From NCBI GenBank assembly GCA_012516825.1, contig JAAYWF010000071.1, positions 1 through 32,882 on the forward strand: DNA of 32,882 nucleotides, in the 5' to 3' direction. This document shows, in pieces, positions 17,098-27,960 of this stretch (position 1 is the stretch's first letter; each line of letters opens with the position of its first letter). The notes below the pieces were generated by a model. That model searched no databases, had not been told where the DNA came from, and saw nothing but the letters and a program-made list of their open reading frames with translations. The translations under genes and the position numbers were made by a program. The stretch comes from Lentimicrobium sp. (lineage in GTDB: Bacteria > Bacteroidota > Bacteroidia > Bacteroidales > 4484-276).

Positions 17098-20000
17098 ATG
17101 ACAACAAAAACACTATGTAGCATGAAATTTAAGTATCTGATCGCATTTCTTATCACTCTTTTCTTTACAAACCTTTCTAATTCTCAGGTTGTGATAAACG
17201 AGTACTCTGTCTCTAACTTAAGTCAATTTCCAGATAATTATCAGAAATATGAAGATTGGTTTGAATTATACAATACTAGTACTACATCCATAAATATTGG
17301 AGGTTATTATTTAAGCGATCGCCCGGGTAATCCTTTTAAATGGCAAATTCCTGAAAATACTGTAATATCAGGAAATGGGTTTTTAAGATTTTGGGCATCA
17401 GGCAGAAATGAGGCATCAGGAAATCATTACCACACTAATTTTCGCCTTACTCAAACAAAGAACAATCCTGATTATGTAATTCTCTCTAACCCGTTCGGTA
17501 CAGCTATTGATTCCCAACAACTTCAAATAACACAACTTGGCCATTCGCGTGGTAGGTTTCCGAATGGTTCTGACAACTGGGTAATCTTTACCAATCCAAC
17601 ACCAAATACAAGCAACAATTCGGCACAAGCTTATATTGGTTATGCTGAAAAGCCAGAAATGAGCCATCAAGCCGGTTTCTATTTTAATGGACAATCAGTT
17701 ACTATTTCCACTAACGAACCTGAAGTTACAATTAGATATACAACTAACGGATCCACACCTACCTCAAATTCAGCTATTTACACCAATCCCATTAATATTG
17801 ATAATACAACTTTGTTACAAGCCAAAGCTTTTCATTCTAATCCCGATATATTACCAAGTTTAGTTGAGTTCAACACTTATTTTATTAATGAGAGCAGCAC
17901 GCTACCGGTATTGTCTATATCAGGTGATCAATTGACCCAATTATTGAATGGTAATGCAAGCCTAAGGCCAAAAGGAACGATTGAATATTTCAATGCGAAC
18001 AAAGTACGTACAGCAATTGCTACTGGCGAGTTTAATGAACATGGTCAGGATTCATGGGTGCATCCACAACGTAGCATTGACTTAATTACCCGTGACGAAA
18101 TGGGACATAATTACGCTGTAAAGGAAAAATTACTTACCATATCCGAGCGTGATGAATTTCAACGTATTATATTACGCGCCGCCGGCGATGATAATTATCC
18201 GGGCATTGATTCATCTGCGCACATGCGTGATCTATGGGCTCAAAACATGGCAGAAATATCGGGCATGAGTCTCGACGTGAGAAAAGGCGCCAGAATTTTA
18301 CTTTTTGCTAACGGGCAATTTTGGGGAGTATATTCAATTCGGGAAAAGGTAAGCGACCATGATTTTACGAAATTTTATTATAACCAGGATAAATACGATC
18401 TGCAATTTCTAATGTATTGGGGAGGACTATGGGCACAATACGGCGGGCAACAAGCCATTAACGACTGGTTGGATCTGAGAACCTACATCCTGAACAATGA
18501 CATGACGAATCCTTTTGCATTTTTTTATGTTGACCAACTTTATGATTATAAGTCTTTAGTTGATTACGTTATTATCAACTCATTTGTGGTTTGCTCCGAC
18601 TGGCTCAACTGGAATGTGGGGTGGTGGAGAGGTTTAAACCCTGATGGAACGCATCAAAAGTGGGGATATATACTTTGGGATGAAGATGCAATTTTGGGGC
18701 ATTACGTAAATTATACTGGCATACCAGGACAGCATCCATATGTATCACCGTGTTATCCGGAATATTTATCCAGCTATTCTGATCCTCAAAAACATGTTGA
18801 AATCTTAAAAAAGTTGATGTACAATCCTGATTTTTATCAATATTACGTGTCAAGATACATTGATTTACTTAACACAGCATTTGTTAAAGAAAGACTTATT
18901 GCCTCCATTGATAGCATCGCTGATGTTTTTAGACCCGAGATGCCCAAACATATTGAAAGATGGGGTGGTAATATGACAAAATGGGAAAATAATGTTCAGA
19001 AATTGAGAAATTTTATCTCAAACCGTGTAGATTATGTACCTTCCGGCCTCAAAAGCTGTTACGACCTTACCGGACCATTTCCAATTACAGTGAATGTCGA
19101 ACCGGCAGGTAGTGGAATTATCCGTCTTAATTCACTCGAATTAGGAGAGTTTCCATGGGATGCAAATTATTTTGGGAATATTGATATAAAGTTGGAAGCG
19201 CTCACATCAAAAGTTGAATTTGAATTCGATTATTGGGAAATATCTAATCACACTCCAACCCCTGACACTTCCTCAACAACAATTACATTGAATTTGATTA
19301 ATAATGCGGATATAACAGCGCATTTTAAATTAAAAACCTATACTGACTCATTGATTATTAATGAGATAAATTATAAATCAGCAACATGGTTCAATACCGA
19401 AGACTGGATTGAATTTTACAACCCACATAATTATGACCTAGATATTTCAAACTGGCTTTTTAAAGATGGAAATGACAACAATTCTTATTTTTTTCCGCCA
19501 AATACCATTATAGCAGCAAATGGATATTTGGTACTGTGTAGGGATACCACCGCCTTTAAATCATTACAGCCCTTAGTTACAAATTATTTAGGTAATATGG
19601 ACTTTGGTTTTTCAGCAAACGGAGAATTGCTTAGACTTTATAATTCAGAAGGCTTACTTATTGATACTGTGCATTATGGCAACGATGATCCATGGCCGCC
19701 AGAGGCTAATGGTCTTGGACCTACATTAGAGCTAATTAAACCATCATTAGACAACGCTCAGCCAGAAAACTGGATGGCGTCAGCCGCTAACGGCACACCT
19801 GGGGCGATGAACAGCTTAATCGCAGAAATAAAGGAAAAGAAAAATTTAAAAGAAAAGTTTGCAATTTCAGTTTTTCCTAATCCAGCAAGCGAAAATGTTT
19901 ACATCTGGATTCATGAGGAAAACCAAATAAAAAATGGATTGATTCAAATATACAATTCAATGGGGCGAAAAGTTTTTCATAAAGAAAACATAAGATCTGA

Positions 20001-20112
20001 TAAACATGAAATAAATGTCACGGACTTTCCTGATGGCTTGTATATCGTTAAGTTTTATGATAAAGGAACAGAATTAAGCGCATCATCAAAATTAATTATC
20101 AATCGAAAATAA
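17098..20112 (+). CDS. Secreted multidomain protein: lamin-tail domain, chitobiase/FN3-like domain, CotH-like domain, second lamin-tail domain, T9SS type A sorting domain
   Basis: Signal peptide (start may be the Met at 17122); 'VVINEYSVSN...YEDWFELYNTSTTSINIGGYYLSD' and 'LIINEINYKSATWFNTEDWIEFYNPHNYDLDISNWLFKD' (LTD); 'EVTIRYTTNGSTPTSNSAIYTNPI' (chitobiase-C-like); 'FANGQFWGVYSIREKVSDHDFTKFYYN' and 'KWGYILWDEDAILG' (CotH-like); C-terminal 'FAISVFPNPASENVYI...DFPDGLYIVKFYD' (T9SS). Confidence 0.88.
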   Translation: MTTKTLCSMKFKYLIAFLITLFFTNLSNSQVVINEYSVSNLSQFPDNYQKYEDWFELYNTSTTSINIGGYYLSDRPGNPFKWQIPENTVISGNGFLRFWASGRNEASGNHYHTNFRLTQTKNNPDYVILSNPFGTAIDSQQLQITQLGHSRGRFPNGSDNWVIFTNPTPNTSNNSAQAYIGYAEKPEMSHQAGFYFNGQSVTISTNEPEVTIRYTTNGSTPTSNSAIYTNPINIDNTTLLQAKAFHSNPDILPSLVEFNTYFINESSTLPVLSISGDQLTQLLNGNASLRPKGTIEYFNANKVRTAIATGEFNEHGQDSWVHPQRSIDLITRDEMGHNYAVKEKLLTISERDEFQRIILRAAGDDNYPGIDSSAHMRDLWAQNMAEISGMSLDVRKGARILLFANGQFWGVYSIREKVSDHDFTKFYYNQDKYDLQFLMYWGGLWAQYGGQQAINDWLDLRTYILNNDMTNPFAFFYVDQLYDYKSLVDYVIINSFVVCSDWLNWNVGWWRGLNPDGTHQKWGYILWDEDAILGHYVNYTGIPGQHPYVSPCYPEYLSSYSDPQKHVEILKKLMYNPDFYQYYVSRYIDLLNTAFVKERLIASIDSIADVFRPEMPKHIERWGGNMTKWENNVQKLRNFISNRVDYVPSGLKSCYDLTGPFPITVNVEPAGSGIIRLNSLELGEFPWDANYFGNIDIKLEALTSKVEFEFDYWEISNHTPTPDTSSTTITLNLINNADITAHFKLKTYTDSLIINEINYKSATWFNTEDWIEFYNPHNYDLDISNWLFKDGNDNNSYFFPPNTIIAANGYLVLCRDTTAFKSLQPLVTNYLGNMDFGFSANGELLRLYNSEGLLIDTVHYGNDDPWPPEANGLGPTLELIKPSLDNAQPENWMASAANGTPGAMNSLIAEIKEKKNLKEKFAISVFPNPASENVYIWIHEENQIKNGLIQIYNSMGRKVFHKENIRSDKHEINVTDFPDGLYIVKFYDKGTELSASSKLIINRK

Positions 20113-20272
20113 TACTTAAAACATTCCTTTGTCAAATTTGTAAACTTTCTCGTTCAAAAAACCTATTTGTTCCCTCAAAGAAAAATATAATATGTCTTAT
20201 AATTTATATTATGTTAAATACAAATGAAAAAAGTGAAGGAACCGCTACCGATTCCTCCCCTTCGCAATAAAA

Positions 20273-21415
20273 TCAGTCTTTATCTATTTTTTTCTCAATT
20301 TCTCTCAGTTTATCCAATTGATTAAGTCGGGCATAAATATCTCTCAAAGTTCTTAGTACATAAATATCGTTCGGATTTAACTCATCAGCTTTTTCAAGAT
20401 ACGGCAAAGATTTTTCGAGCAATTCATCTGACTGTTCTTTTAATTCATTATATTTCTTTTCCTCATTAAGAGGTAAAGCATTTGCCTCTTCGGTAATCGT
20501 GATAGCTTTATTAACATAAAGCGCACCGAGGTTGTAGTTTGAATCGAAAAACTCAGGATCGAGCTCTAATGACTTTTTATAATTTTTCTCTGCTTCATCA
20601 AAGTCGCCCATCTGGTCATAATTAGCACCAACGGCAAAGAAAAGAGTTGGATTTTTGTCATCTTTTGTAATGGCAAGCTGTAGAAGTTCCATGGCTTTTT
20701 CTTTCTCGTTTGATGCAAGGTAAATATTCGTCTCTTCGATTATCAATCCGAAATCATCAGGAAATTTACTTCTGCCATCATGAATACATTTAAGAGCTTG
20801 AGTTGTATCACTTTCCGATTTGTAGATCTCTGCTAAGAAACGATAAATAGCGGGTTCTTTATAATTCATCGAAACTAATTTTCCAAAATAATTTTTTGAA
20901 ATATCGTACTGATCAGAGAAATAAGCGCTTTGAGCAGTATAAAAGTACGATATGGTATCGGTTATTCCAACACCGGCATTAATCATTCCAGCATTTTCGA
21001 ATGCCGATGAGGCTTCTGCAAATTTCGATTCGTTATAAAAGCCAACTCCTCGATTAAAATACTGCTCTGCACAAACAACTAATCTCTCATTAATCTCCTC
21101 TGTATTACTTCCTTTTGCATCAAATTCCAAAGCTTTTTTATAAGCATTATAGGCTTTGTCGAGAGCGTTGGCATCTAATTCTTTATATGCAGCCTCATCC
21201 GACAGATGGATAGCCAGATAAATATTTCCATAGAAAAACCATGTACGCTCATCATTGATGGTTTTTGGATGTTCGATGGCTTTATCAATGGCCTCTTTGG
21301 CCTTGTCAAGTTTTCCGTACCTCAGATGATTAAAAGCTGTGGTACGCATGTTGGGTTGCGAGTAAGCACCTATAAACAGGAATAATCCTAAAGTTAAAAT
21401 CAATAATTTTCTCAT
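20273..21415 (-). CDS. Tetratricopeptide-repeat protein with signal peptide
   Basis: Repeated TPR signatures such as 'ALEFDAKGSNTEEINERL', 'PTLFFAVGANYDQMGDFDEAEKNYKKSLELDPEFFDSNYNLGALY'; N-terminal hydrophobic leader. Confidence 0.88.
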   Translation of the reverse strand: MRKLLILTLGLFLFIGAYSQPNMRTTAFNHLRYGKLDKAKEAIDKAIEHPKTINDERTWFFYGNIYLAIHLSDEAAYKELDANALDKAYNAYKKALEFDAKGSNTEEINERLVVCAEQYFNRGVGFYNESKFAEASSAFENAGMINAGVGITDTISYFYTAQSAYFSDQYDISKNYFGKLVSMNYKEPAIYRFLAEIYKSESDTTQALKCIHDGRSKFPDDFGLIIEETNIYLASNEKEKAMELLQLAITKDDKNPTLFFAVGANYDQMGDFDEAEKNYKKSLELDPEFFDSNYNLGALYVNKAITITEEANALPLNEEKKYNELKEQSDELLEKSLPYLEKADELNPNDIYVLRTLRDIYARLNQLDKLREIEKKIDKD

Positions 21416-21515
21416 GACAATAATTATTTTTAATTAAACAATTTAATCAAATGTTACACCAAACAATAGTATGTCAAACTTTTTAGCATAAATAGAGTCT
21501 GATATTATATTTAAA

Positions 21516-24086
21516 CTATTCAGTATCAGTATCTTTATTATTTTTATCAATGGATTCATTATTTTCTTTTGAAGAATAATTATCATCTTCTTCCACAGTG
21601 ATATCAATGTTTTCGTCATTTTCATCATTCTCATCATTTTCATCCTGCTCTACTTTTGCCACGGCAGCGATACCATCATCATCTTTTAAATTTATAAGTC
21701 GAACTCCTTGCGTTGCTCTTCCCATCACCCGCAATTCTGAAACAGCCATTCTTATTGTAAGCCCTGATTTAGTAATGATCATTAAATCATCATTATCCTT
21801 TACATTTTTTATTGCAATAAGATCGCCGGTTTTTTGCGTAATATTTAGTGTTTTTACTCCTTTTCCACCTCTGTTGGTAACTCTATAATCTTCTAATTTA
21901 GAGCGCTTTCCATACCCATTCTCCGAAACCACTAAAACATCGCACTCTTGATCTTCCAAACACACCATTCCTATTACTTCATCCTTATCCGAATGTAGCT
22001 TCATTCCTCGAACGCCGCTACTATTTCTACCCATGGCTCGCACATTCTTTTCATTAAACCTAATAGCACGACCTGATCTGCCAGCCATTATAATTTCATT
22101 ATTTCCGTTAGTTAACCTTGCTTCGAACAATGTATCATCCTCACGTATTATAATAGCATTTATCCCATTTTGCCTCGGGCGTGAATAGGCCTCTAACGAG
22201 GTCTTTTTTATCATACCTTTTGTAGTTGCCATAACTATGAAATTGTTGGCAACATATTCCTCATCTTTTAGGTCTTTGGTATTGATGAAAGCTCGTATCT
22301 TATCGTCAGGTTCAATATTTATCAAGTTTTGTATTGCTCTACCTTTGGACGTTCTGCTTCCTTCCGGAATTTCAAACACCCTCAACCAGTAGCATTTTCC
22401 TTTTTCGGTAAAAAGCAGCAGGTAGTTATGATTTGTTGCAATAAAAAGATGCTCTAAAAAGTCTTCATCTCTTGCCGTTCCACCAATTGCTCCTCTCCCA
22501 CCCCTTCCTTGTACGCGATATTCGGTCAATTGAGTTCTTTTAACATAGCCTAAATGAGAGATAGTAACAACAACATTGTCGTCGGGAATGGTATCTTCAA
22601 TTCTAAAATCGCTTGTAGCATATTCGATTGTGGTTCTACGTTCATCACTATATTTTTCTCTTATCTCAATTAATTCATTTTTAATGATTTCCATCCGCAT
22701 TTCGACACTTTCAAGCACCTTATTATAATACTCAATTTTTTCCAACAATTCCTGATATTCCGATTTGATTTTTTCACGTTCAAGGCCAACGAGCCGCTGA
22801 AGCCTCATATCGAGTATAGCGCGGGCTTGGAGTTCAGTAAGCCCAAACCGTGTTTGCAATCCATCTCTGGCTTCTTCTGGTGTTTGGGATGCCCTTATCA
22901 TTGCTATCACCTCATCAAGATTATCCATAGCAATAAGTAACCCCTCAAGAATATGGGCACGTTTTTCAGCTTCTTTTAACTCAAAACGAATACGACGGGT
23001 AACAATCTCATGGCGATGTTCAATAAAATTTCGTACAATATCTTTTAAATTTAATTGAACCGGTCTTCCTCTAACAAGTGCGATATTGTTGATGCTAAAA
23101 GAAGTTTGTAAAGCTGTTAATTGGTATAACTTATTGAGCACCACATTACTTACCGCATCTCTTTTAAGATCATAAACAATGCGTATTCCATTCCGGTCGG
23201 ACTCATCTCTAATATCCACAATCCCCTCTATTTTCTTATCGTTAATCAAGTCAGCCGTTTTCCTTATCATTTCGGCTTTATTCACCTGATACGGTACAGA
23301 GGTTACGATGATTTGTTCTTTTCCAGCAAAAGATTCAATTGTAGCAACGCCTCGTATGATTATTCGTCCTCTACCTGTTTCATAGGCCTCTCTTACACCA
23401 TCATAACCATAAATTATCCCGCCAGTAGGGAAATCGGGCGCTTTTATATGTTCCATAAGTTCGGCAACAGTAATATCAGGGTTGTCAATATATGCAATGC
23501 AACCATTTATTGTTTCGCCCAAATGATGGGGCGCCATATTAGTAGCCATCCCAACGGCAATACCGGATACGCCATTTATGAGAAGATTAGGAACTTTAGC
23601 CGGTAAAACTGTAGGTTCCTCTAAAGAATCATCAAAATTTAATTGGAAATCAACGGTATCCTTATTAATATCCTCCAGCATTTCCTCCGACAATTTCCTG
23701 AGTCGGGCTTCTGTATAACGCATTGCTGCAGGGCTATCGTTATCAATAGAGCCAAAATTACCTTGTCCGTCAATAAGTGGATAACGCATACTCCACGGTT
23801 GAGCCATTCTTACCATGGCATCGTAAACTGAAGTATCGCCATGCGGATGATACTTTCCGAGCACCTCGCCAACAATCCTGGCAGATTTCTTATAAGACCG
23901 GTTGGAAAGAATACCAAGATCAAGCATACCGAACAGAATCCGCCTGTGCACAGGCTTCAAACCATCTCTAACATCAGGTAAAGCCCTTGAAACAATTACT
24001 GACATTGAATAATCAATGTAAGCGGACTTCATCTGATTTTCAATATTTACCTTAACAATCCTTCCCTCTTCAAAATTATTTTCCAT
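21516..24086 (-). CDS. gyrA: DNA gyrase subunit A
   Basis: '[32 protein letters not shown]', '[37 protein letters not shown]', GyrA-box '[11 protein letters not shown]'; highly acidic C-terminal tail. Confidence 0.98.
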   Translation of the reverse strand: MENNFEEGRIVKVNIENQMKSAYIDYSMSVIVSRALPDVRDGLKPVHRRILFGMLDLGILSNRSYKKSARIVGEVLGKYHPHGDTSVYDAMVRMAQPWSMRYPLIDGQGNFGSIDNDSPAAMRYTEARLRKLSEEMLEDINKDTVDFQLNFDDSLEEPTVLPAKVPNLLINGVSGIAVGMATNMAPHHLGETINGCIAYIDNPDITVAELMEHIKAPDFPTGGIIYGYDGVREAYETGRGRIIIRGVATIESFAGKEQIIVTSVPYQVNKAEMIRKTADLINDKKIEGIVDIRDESDRNGIRIVYDLKRDAVSNVVLNKLYQLTALQTSFSINNIALVRGRPVQLNLKDIVRNFIEHRHEIVTRRIRFELKEAEKRAHILEGLLIAMDNLDEVIAMIRASQTPEEARDGLQTRFGLTELQARAILDMRLQRLVGLEREKIKSEYQELLEKIEYYNKVLESVEMRMEIIKNELIEIREKYSDERRTTIEYATSDFRIEDTIPDDNVVVTISHLGYVKRTQLTEYRVQGRGGRGAIGGTARDEDFLEHLFIATNHNYLLLFTEKGKCYWLRVFEIPEGSRTSKGRAIQNLINIEPDDKIRAFINTKDLKDEEYVANNFIVMATTKGMIKKTSLEAYSRPRQNGINAIIIREDDTLFEARLTNGNNEIIMAGRSGRAIRFNEKNVRAMGRNSSGVRGMKLHSDKDEVIGMVCLEDQECDVLVVSENGYGKRSKLEDYRVTNRGGKGVKTLNITQKTGDLIAIKNVKDNDDLMIITKSGLTIRMAVSELRVMGRATQGVRLINLKDDDGIAAVAKVEQDENDENDENDENIDITVEEDDNYSSKENNESIDKNNKDTDTE
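21610..21645. repeat. 9-bp tandem repeat (4 copies) encoding [12 protein letters not shown] in the GyrA tail
   Basis: ttttcgtca ttttcatca ttctcatca ttttcatcc. Confidence 0.85.
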
Positions 24087-24112
24087 TAACTAACCAATTC
24101 AAAATTAAATAG

Positions 24113-24129
24113 ATATCTTTAAAAGATAT
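24113..24129. repeat. 17-bp palindrome ATATCTTT-A-AAAGATAT in the gyrA upstream region
   Basis: Perfect 8-bp arms, 1-nt centre. Confidence 0.75.
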
Positions 24130-24135
24130 TTGCTG

Positions 24136-24143
24136 CAAAAGTA
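24136..24143 (-). promoter_or_regulatory. Putative -7 element TACTTTTG for gyrA
   Basis: Reverse complement of CAAAAGTA (context GCAAAAGTA), about 50 bp upstream of the gyrA ATG. Confidence 0.4.
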
Positions 24144-24375
24144 CTAAATTATATCGGTTTATTGTTTTATATCGTAACATTTGTTTTTAACACTTTTTTG
24201 TTGATAATTTTTCAAGGTGGTTTTCACAGTAAAATTTTGTCATACAAAACGAACTTTTTTCTTTCTGAACATTTGAATAGCAATTTTTGTTATGTTACAT
24301 AGGTTTTAATCATTGATTAACACAAGCTTTTATAAAGATTTTAGAAAACTAAATTATAAAAAATTGTTTTTTTTG

Positions 24376-24383
24376 TATCTTTG
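24376..24383 (+). promoter_or_regulatory. Putative -7 element TATCTTTG for clpC
   Basis: TAnnTTTG match 46 bp upstream of the clpC ATG. Confidence 0.45.
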
Positions 24384-24429
24384 GAATATCATTTGATCAC
24401 CTAAGGCTTTTAAACCGAAAACATTTATA

Positions 24430-27006
24430 ATGGAAGCAAAATTTTCGCAACGAATCAAAGACGTACTGACATTTAGTCGTGAAGAAGCGTTACGAATGGG
24501 CAATGAGTATATTGGAGTTGAACATCTGATGCTTGGGATGTTAAGAGAGGGACGTGGTCGAGCAATACAGATTTTGAATTTTCTTGGTATTGATCTTTTT
24601 GAGTTTCGCAAATCTATCGAAAAATCAGTCAATACAGAGGTGAAATCATACGCAAGAAAACCTGAAAACCTCCCGTTAGTTAAACAAGCTGAACGAGCAT
24701 TGAAACTAACTTATTTAGAGGCCAAGTTATTTAACAGCACACTTATCGGCACTGAACATTTGCTTCTTGCCATTTTGAAAGATGAAGATAATTTGGTTAC
24801 AAACACCCTGAGTAAACTTGGTATAGATTATGAAACAGTAAAAAACGAACTTCAAGCAATGAAATCGAACGAAATAGGAAAAGAGAATAAACCACTGGAT
24901 GAAACCAAAAGCAAAGAGACTACTGCACAATTTTCGGGTGATCCTCCAGAAGAGGAGTTTGATGAGGGCGGTATTAAGTATTCAAAAAAAACGGTTGCAT
25001 CAAAATCAAAAACTCCTGTTCTTGACAATTTTGGACGTGATCTAACACGTGCTGCTGAGGAGGGACGCCTTGATCCAATTGTAGGGCGTGAACGTGAGTT
25101 AGAAAGGATTTCTCAAATTCTTAGTCGCCGCAAAAAAAACAACCCAATTCTTATTGGCGAACCTGGTGTTGGAAAATCGGCTATTGCCGAAGGACTTGCA
25201 TCAAGAATTGTCGCAAGAAAAGTATCGCGTGCCCTTTTCAACAAACGTGTTGTAACACTTGACCTTGCATCAATTGTTGCAGGAACAAAATATCGTGGGC
25301 AATTTGAAGAGAGAATGAAAGCTCTGCTCAATGAATTAGAAAAAAATCCCGACATCGTTCTTTTTATTGATGAAATACACACACTTGTCGGTGCAGGCAA
25401 CGCCTCAGGCTCGTTGGATGCATCCAACATGTTTAAACCAGCGTTGGCTCGTGGAGAGATACAATGCATCGGGGCTACAACATTAGACGAATATAGACAG
25501 TATATTGAGAAAGATGGAGCTCTCGAACGTCGTTTTCAGAAAATATTGGTTGATCCCACTACCGTAGATGAAACAATTACGATACTTCAAAACATTAAAG
25601 AGAAGTATGAAGATCATCATCTTGTAAAATATACTGATGATGCTTTGAAGTCATGTGTAACGCTGACTAATCGTTACATCAGCGATCGTTATCTGCCCGA
25701 CAAGGCAATTGATGCGTTGGACGAAGCAGGTGCGAGAGTTCATATTACCAACATGCATGTTCCCTCTCGTATCATTCAGCTAGAAAACAAAATAGAAGAG
25801 GTAAAGGCTAACAAAACAAAAGCCATTGGTAGTCAGAAATTCGAAGAGGCTGCAAACTTTCGGGACATAGAAAGAAAACTTCAAAACGAACTTGAAGAGG
25901 AAAAAAAGAAATGGGAAGCCGAATCGCGTACAAACCGCGAAACAGTTTCCGAAGAAAACGTAGCAGAGGTAGTTGCAATGATGACCGGCATCCCTGTCAA
26001 ACGGATTGCACAAAGCGAGGGCAAGCGTCTAATTAATATGGACGAAGAGTTGAAGAGTTCTGTTATTGGGCAGGATAAAGCAATTAAAAAAGTTGTAAAA
26101 TCAATTCGTCGAAACCGTGCAGGGATAAAGGACCCGAACAAGCCGATTGGAAGTTTTATTTTTTTAGGGCCAACAGGTGTTGGAAAAACCTATTTAGCCA
26201 AAGTCCTTGCTCGATTCCTCTTCGATTCGGAGGATGCCCTTGTTAGAATTGATATGAGTGAATACATGGAGAAGTTCTCCATTTCAAGACTTGTTGGAGC
26301 TCCTCCGGGATATGTTGGTTACGAAGAGGGAGGCCAGTTAACGGAAAAAGTAAGACGCAAGCCTTATTCTATCGTTTTGCTGGACGAAATAGAAAAAGCG
26401 CATCCCGATGTCTTTCACCTTCTATTGCAAGTACTTGATGATGGCATGATCACTGATAGTCTTGGCAGAAGGATAGATTTTAAGAACACCATTATAATTA
26501 TGACCTCCAACATTGGCAGCCGCCAAGTAAAGGAATTCGGACAGGGAGTTGGGTTCAACACTGCTGCACGTGAGTCAGAAAAGGATAAATTTTCGCAAAG
26601 TATTATCGAAAATGCTTTAAAACGGGCATTTGCACCTGAATTTCTGAACAGAATTGACGACATAGTTATTTTCGAGTCTCTTAAAATTGATGATATTCAT
26701 AAGATTATAGACATCGAACTTAAAGCGCTCTTTAAAAGAATAAGTGAAATGGGTTATCATCTTACGATTACTGACAATGCTAAAGCTTTTATTGTGGAAA
26801 AGGGCTGGGATGAAAAATTTGGAGCCAGACCGCTAAAGCGAGCTATTCAAAAATACATAGAAGATCCGTTGGCTGAAGAGATAATCAGTGCAAAACTCGC
26901 AGAAGGCGATCAGATAACTCTGGATTTTAAGGAGGGAGAAACAGAACTTGATATTTCGATAATCAAACCCAAGATAAAACAAGAGCCAGAAGTGCTGTCA
27001 AACTAA
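24430..27006 (+). CDS. clpC: ATP-dependent Clp protease ATP-binding subunit ClpC
   Basis: Clp N-repeats, 'LIGEPGVGKSAIAEGLA', 'VLFIDEIHTLVGAG', UVR-like linker 'KFEEAANFRDIERKL', 'FLGPTGVGKTYLAKVLARFLF', 'MSEYMEKFSISRLVGAPPGYVGYEEGGQLTEKVRRKPYSIVLLDEIEKAHPDVF'. Confidence 0.96.
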   Translation: MEAKFSQRIKDVLTFSREEALRMGNEYIGVEHLMLGMLREGRGRAIQILNFLGIDLFEFRKSIEKSVNTEVKSYARKPENLPLVKQAERALKLTYLEAKLFNSTLIGTEHLLLAILKDEDNLVTNTLSKLGIDYETVKNELQAMKSNEIGKENKPLDETKSKETTAQFSGDPPEEEFDEGGIKYSKKTVASKSKTPVLDNFGRDLTRAAEEGRLDPIVGRERELERISQILSRRKKNNPILIGEPGVGKSAIAEGLASRIVARKVSRALFNKRVVTLDLASIVAGTKYRGQFEERMKALLNELEKNPDIVLFIDEIHTLVGAGNASGSLDASNMFKPALARGEIQCIGATTLDEYRQYIEKDGALERRFQKILVDPTTVDETITILQNIKEKYEDHHLVKYTDDALKSCVTLTNRYISDRYLPDKAIDALDEAGARVHITNMHVPSRIIQLENKIEEVKANKTKAIGSQKFEEAANFRDIERKLQNELEEEKKKWEAESRTNRETVSEENVAEVVAMMTGIPVKRIAQSEGKRLINMDEELKSSVIGQDKAIKKVVKSIRRNRAGIKDPNKPIGSFIFLGPTGVGKTYLAKVLARFLFDSEDALVRIDMSEYMEKFSISRLVGAPPGYVGYEEGGQLTEKVRRKPYSIVLLDEIEKAHPDVFHLLLQVLDDGMITDSLGRRIDFKNTIIIMTSNIGSRQVKEFGQGVGFNTAARESEKDKFSQSIIENALKRAFAPEFLNRIDDIVIFESLKIDDIHKIIDIELKALFKRISEMGYHLTITDNAKAFIVEKGWDEKFGARPLKRAIQKYIEDPLAEEIISAKLAEGDQITLDFKEGETELDISIIKPKIKQEPEVLSN

Positions 27007-27192
27007 TCCCGAATTAGGGTTTAATGAATACAATTCTTATTGAGTTGATTACAAATAGTAAATCCTTTAAGTATAGTCAAGTCAATTGCTTCATTTGGAA
27101 TTACTTCAAATTTAGATTGGCTGAAATAGACAAAAAGAGAGTACAATAAAAATTTACTCTCTATTTCGATTTTATAATAAAACGTTGTCAGT

Positions 27193-27933
27193 CTATAACT
27201 TATGGAATAATTCAGATTCAAAATCGGATTCAGGTTGTTTTACCCATGTTTTTACTGATAGGCTCCAATAGTTTTCAAGTTGATCAATCACATCCTGATT
27301 CGAAAAATCCATGTATTTAATGGAAAGGTTAAACCCAGTATGTTCAAACCTAAGTTTGGAGTCGTTTATACCCATAATTAAAAAGTCGTAAGAGTCGAGT
27401 GATTGCTCCGGAATATATTTCTTTTTAATAATAACCGCTAACTCTTTAAGCTTTTCATTGCTTGGGTTTTTAAAAACGTACTCTCCCATAAAAAACTTTT
27501 CGTTGAGAAAATAAAAGTACGATTTCATGTCAATATCAAACATCTCGCTACGGTAGCCAACGACCTTAAATTCAAACTGTTCGGTTCTGTTAGAGTTTAC
27601 ACAAAATGGCTTGCGGTTATCGGAAAGCACTTTTTCAAACTTTGTTCCAAAAGGGGTATTATAAAAATTAATCGGCTTTGAACTTTTGTAAGTACTGTAA
27701 TTACTTTTATTTTGAAAAAAGCTCGCCAAATAATTTACTAAATCATCTTTAATGCAATATCCATAAGGGCTTTTTCCAGTATATTTCTTGTAGGTTTCAA
27801 TGTACCTTGCACTGAATTTCCCGAACACCCACTTTGAAAAGATGATGTGAAAAACTGGATAAAACCATATTAAGACAATAACAATTAAAACAAGCGCTCC
27901 AAAGCTGATAAGAAGAATTTTAGGAAATCCCAT
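27193..27933 (-). CDS. Hypothetical protein with one N-terminal transmembrane helix (246 aa)
   Basis: 'ILLISFGALVLIVIVLIWFYPVFHIIF' TM segment then a soluble region; no recognisable family. Confidence 0.7.
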   Translation of the reverse strand: MGFPKILLISFGALVLIVIVLIWFYPVFHIIFSKWVFGKFSARYIETYKKYTGKSPYGYCIKDDLVNYLASFFQNKSNYSTYKSSKPINFYNTPFGTKFEKVLSDNRKPFCVNSNRTEQFEFKVVGYRSEMFDIDMKSYFYFLNEKFFMGEYVFKNPSNEKLKELAVIIKKKYIPEQSLDSYDFLIMGINDSKLRFEHTGFNLSIKYMDFSNQDVIDQLENYWSLSVKTWVKQPESDFESELFHKL

Positions 27934-27952
27934 TTCAAAAAAAATTAGGCGA

Positions 27953-27960
27953 CAAATTTA
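27953..27960 (-). promoter_or_regulatory. Putative -7 element TAAATTTG for the orphan membrane protein gene
   Basis: Reverse complement of CAAATTTA, 20 bp upstream of the start. Confidence 0.3.

Noticed and set aside
20190-20266. AT-rich inverted repeat (ATAATAT...ATATTAT) and GAAGG/CCTTC pairing between convergent genes
   Set aside because: Short or interrupted stems and no clear T-tract; not enough to call a terminator.
21443-21643. 66-aa ORF rich in Met/Lys/Ile downstream of and overlapping gyrA
   Set aside because: It is the acidic GyrA tail repeat read in another frame.
25113-25469. 118-aa antisense ORF within clpC
   Set aside because: Antisense to a strongly conserved AAA+ coding region; no start-region support; typical shadow ORF.
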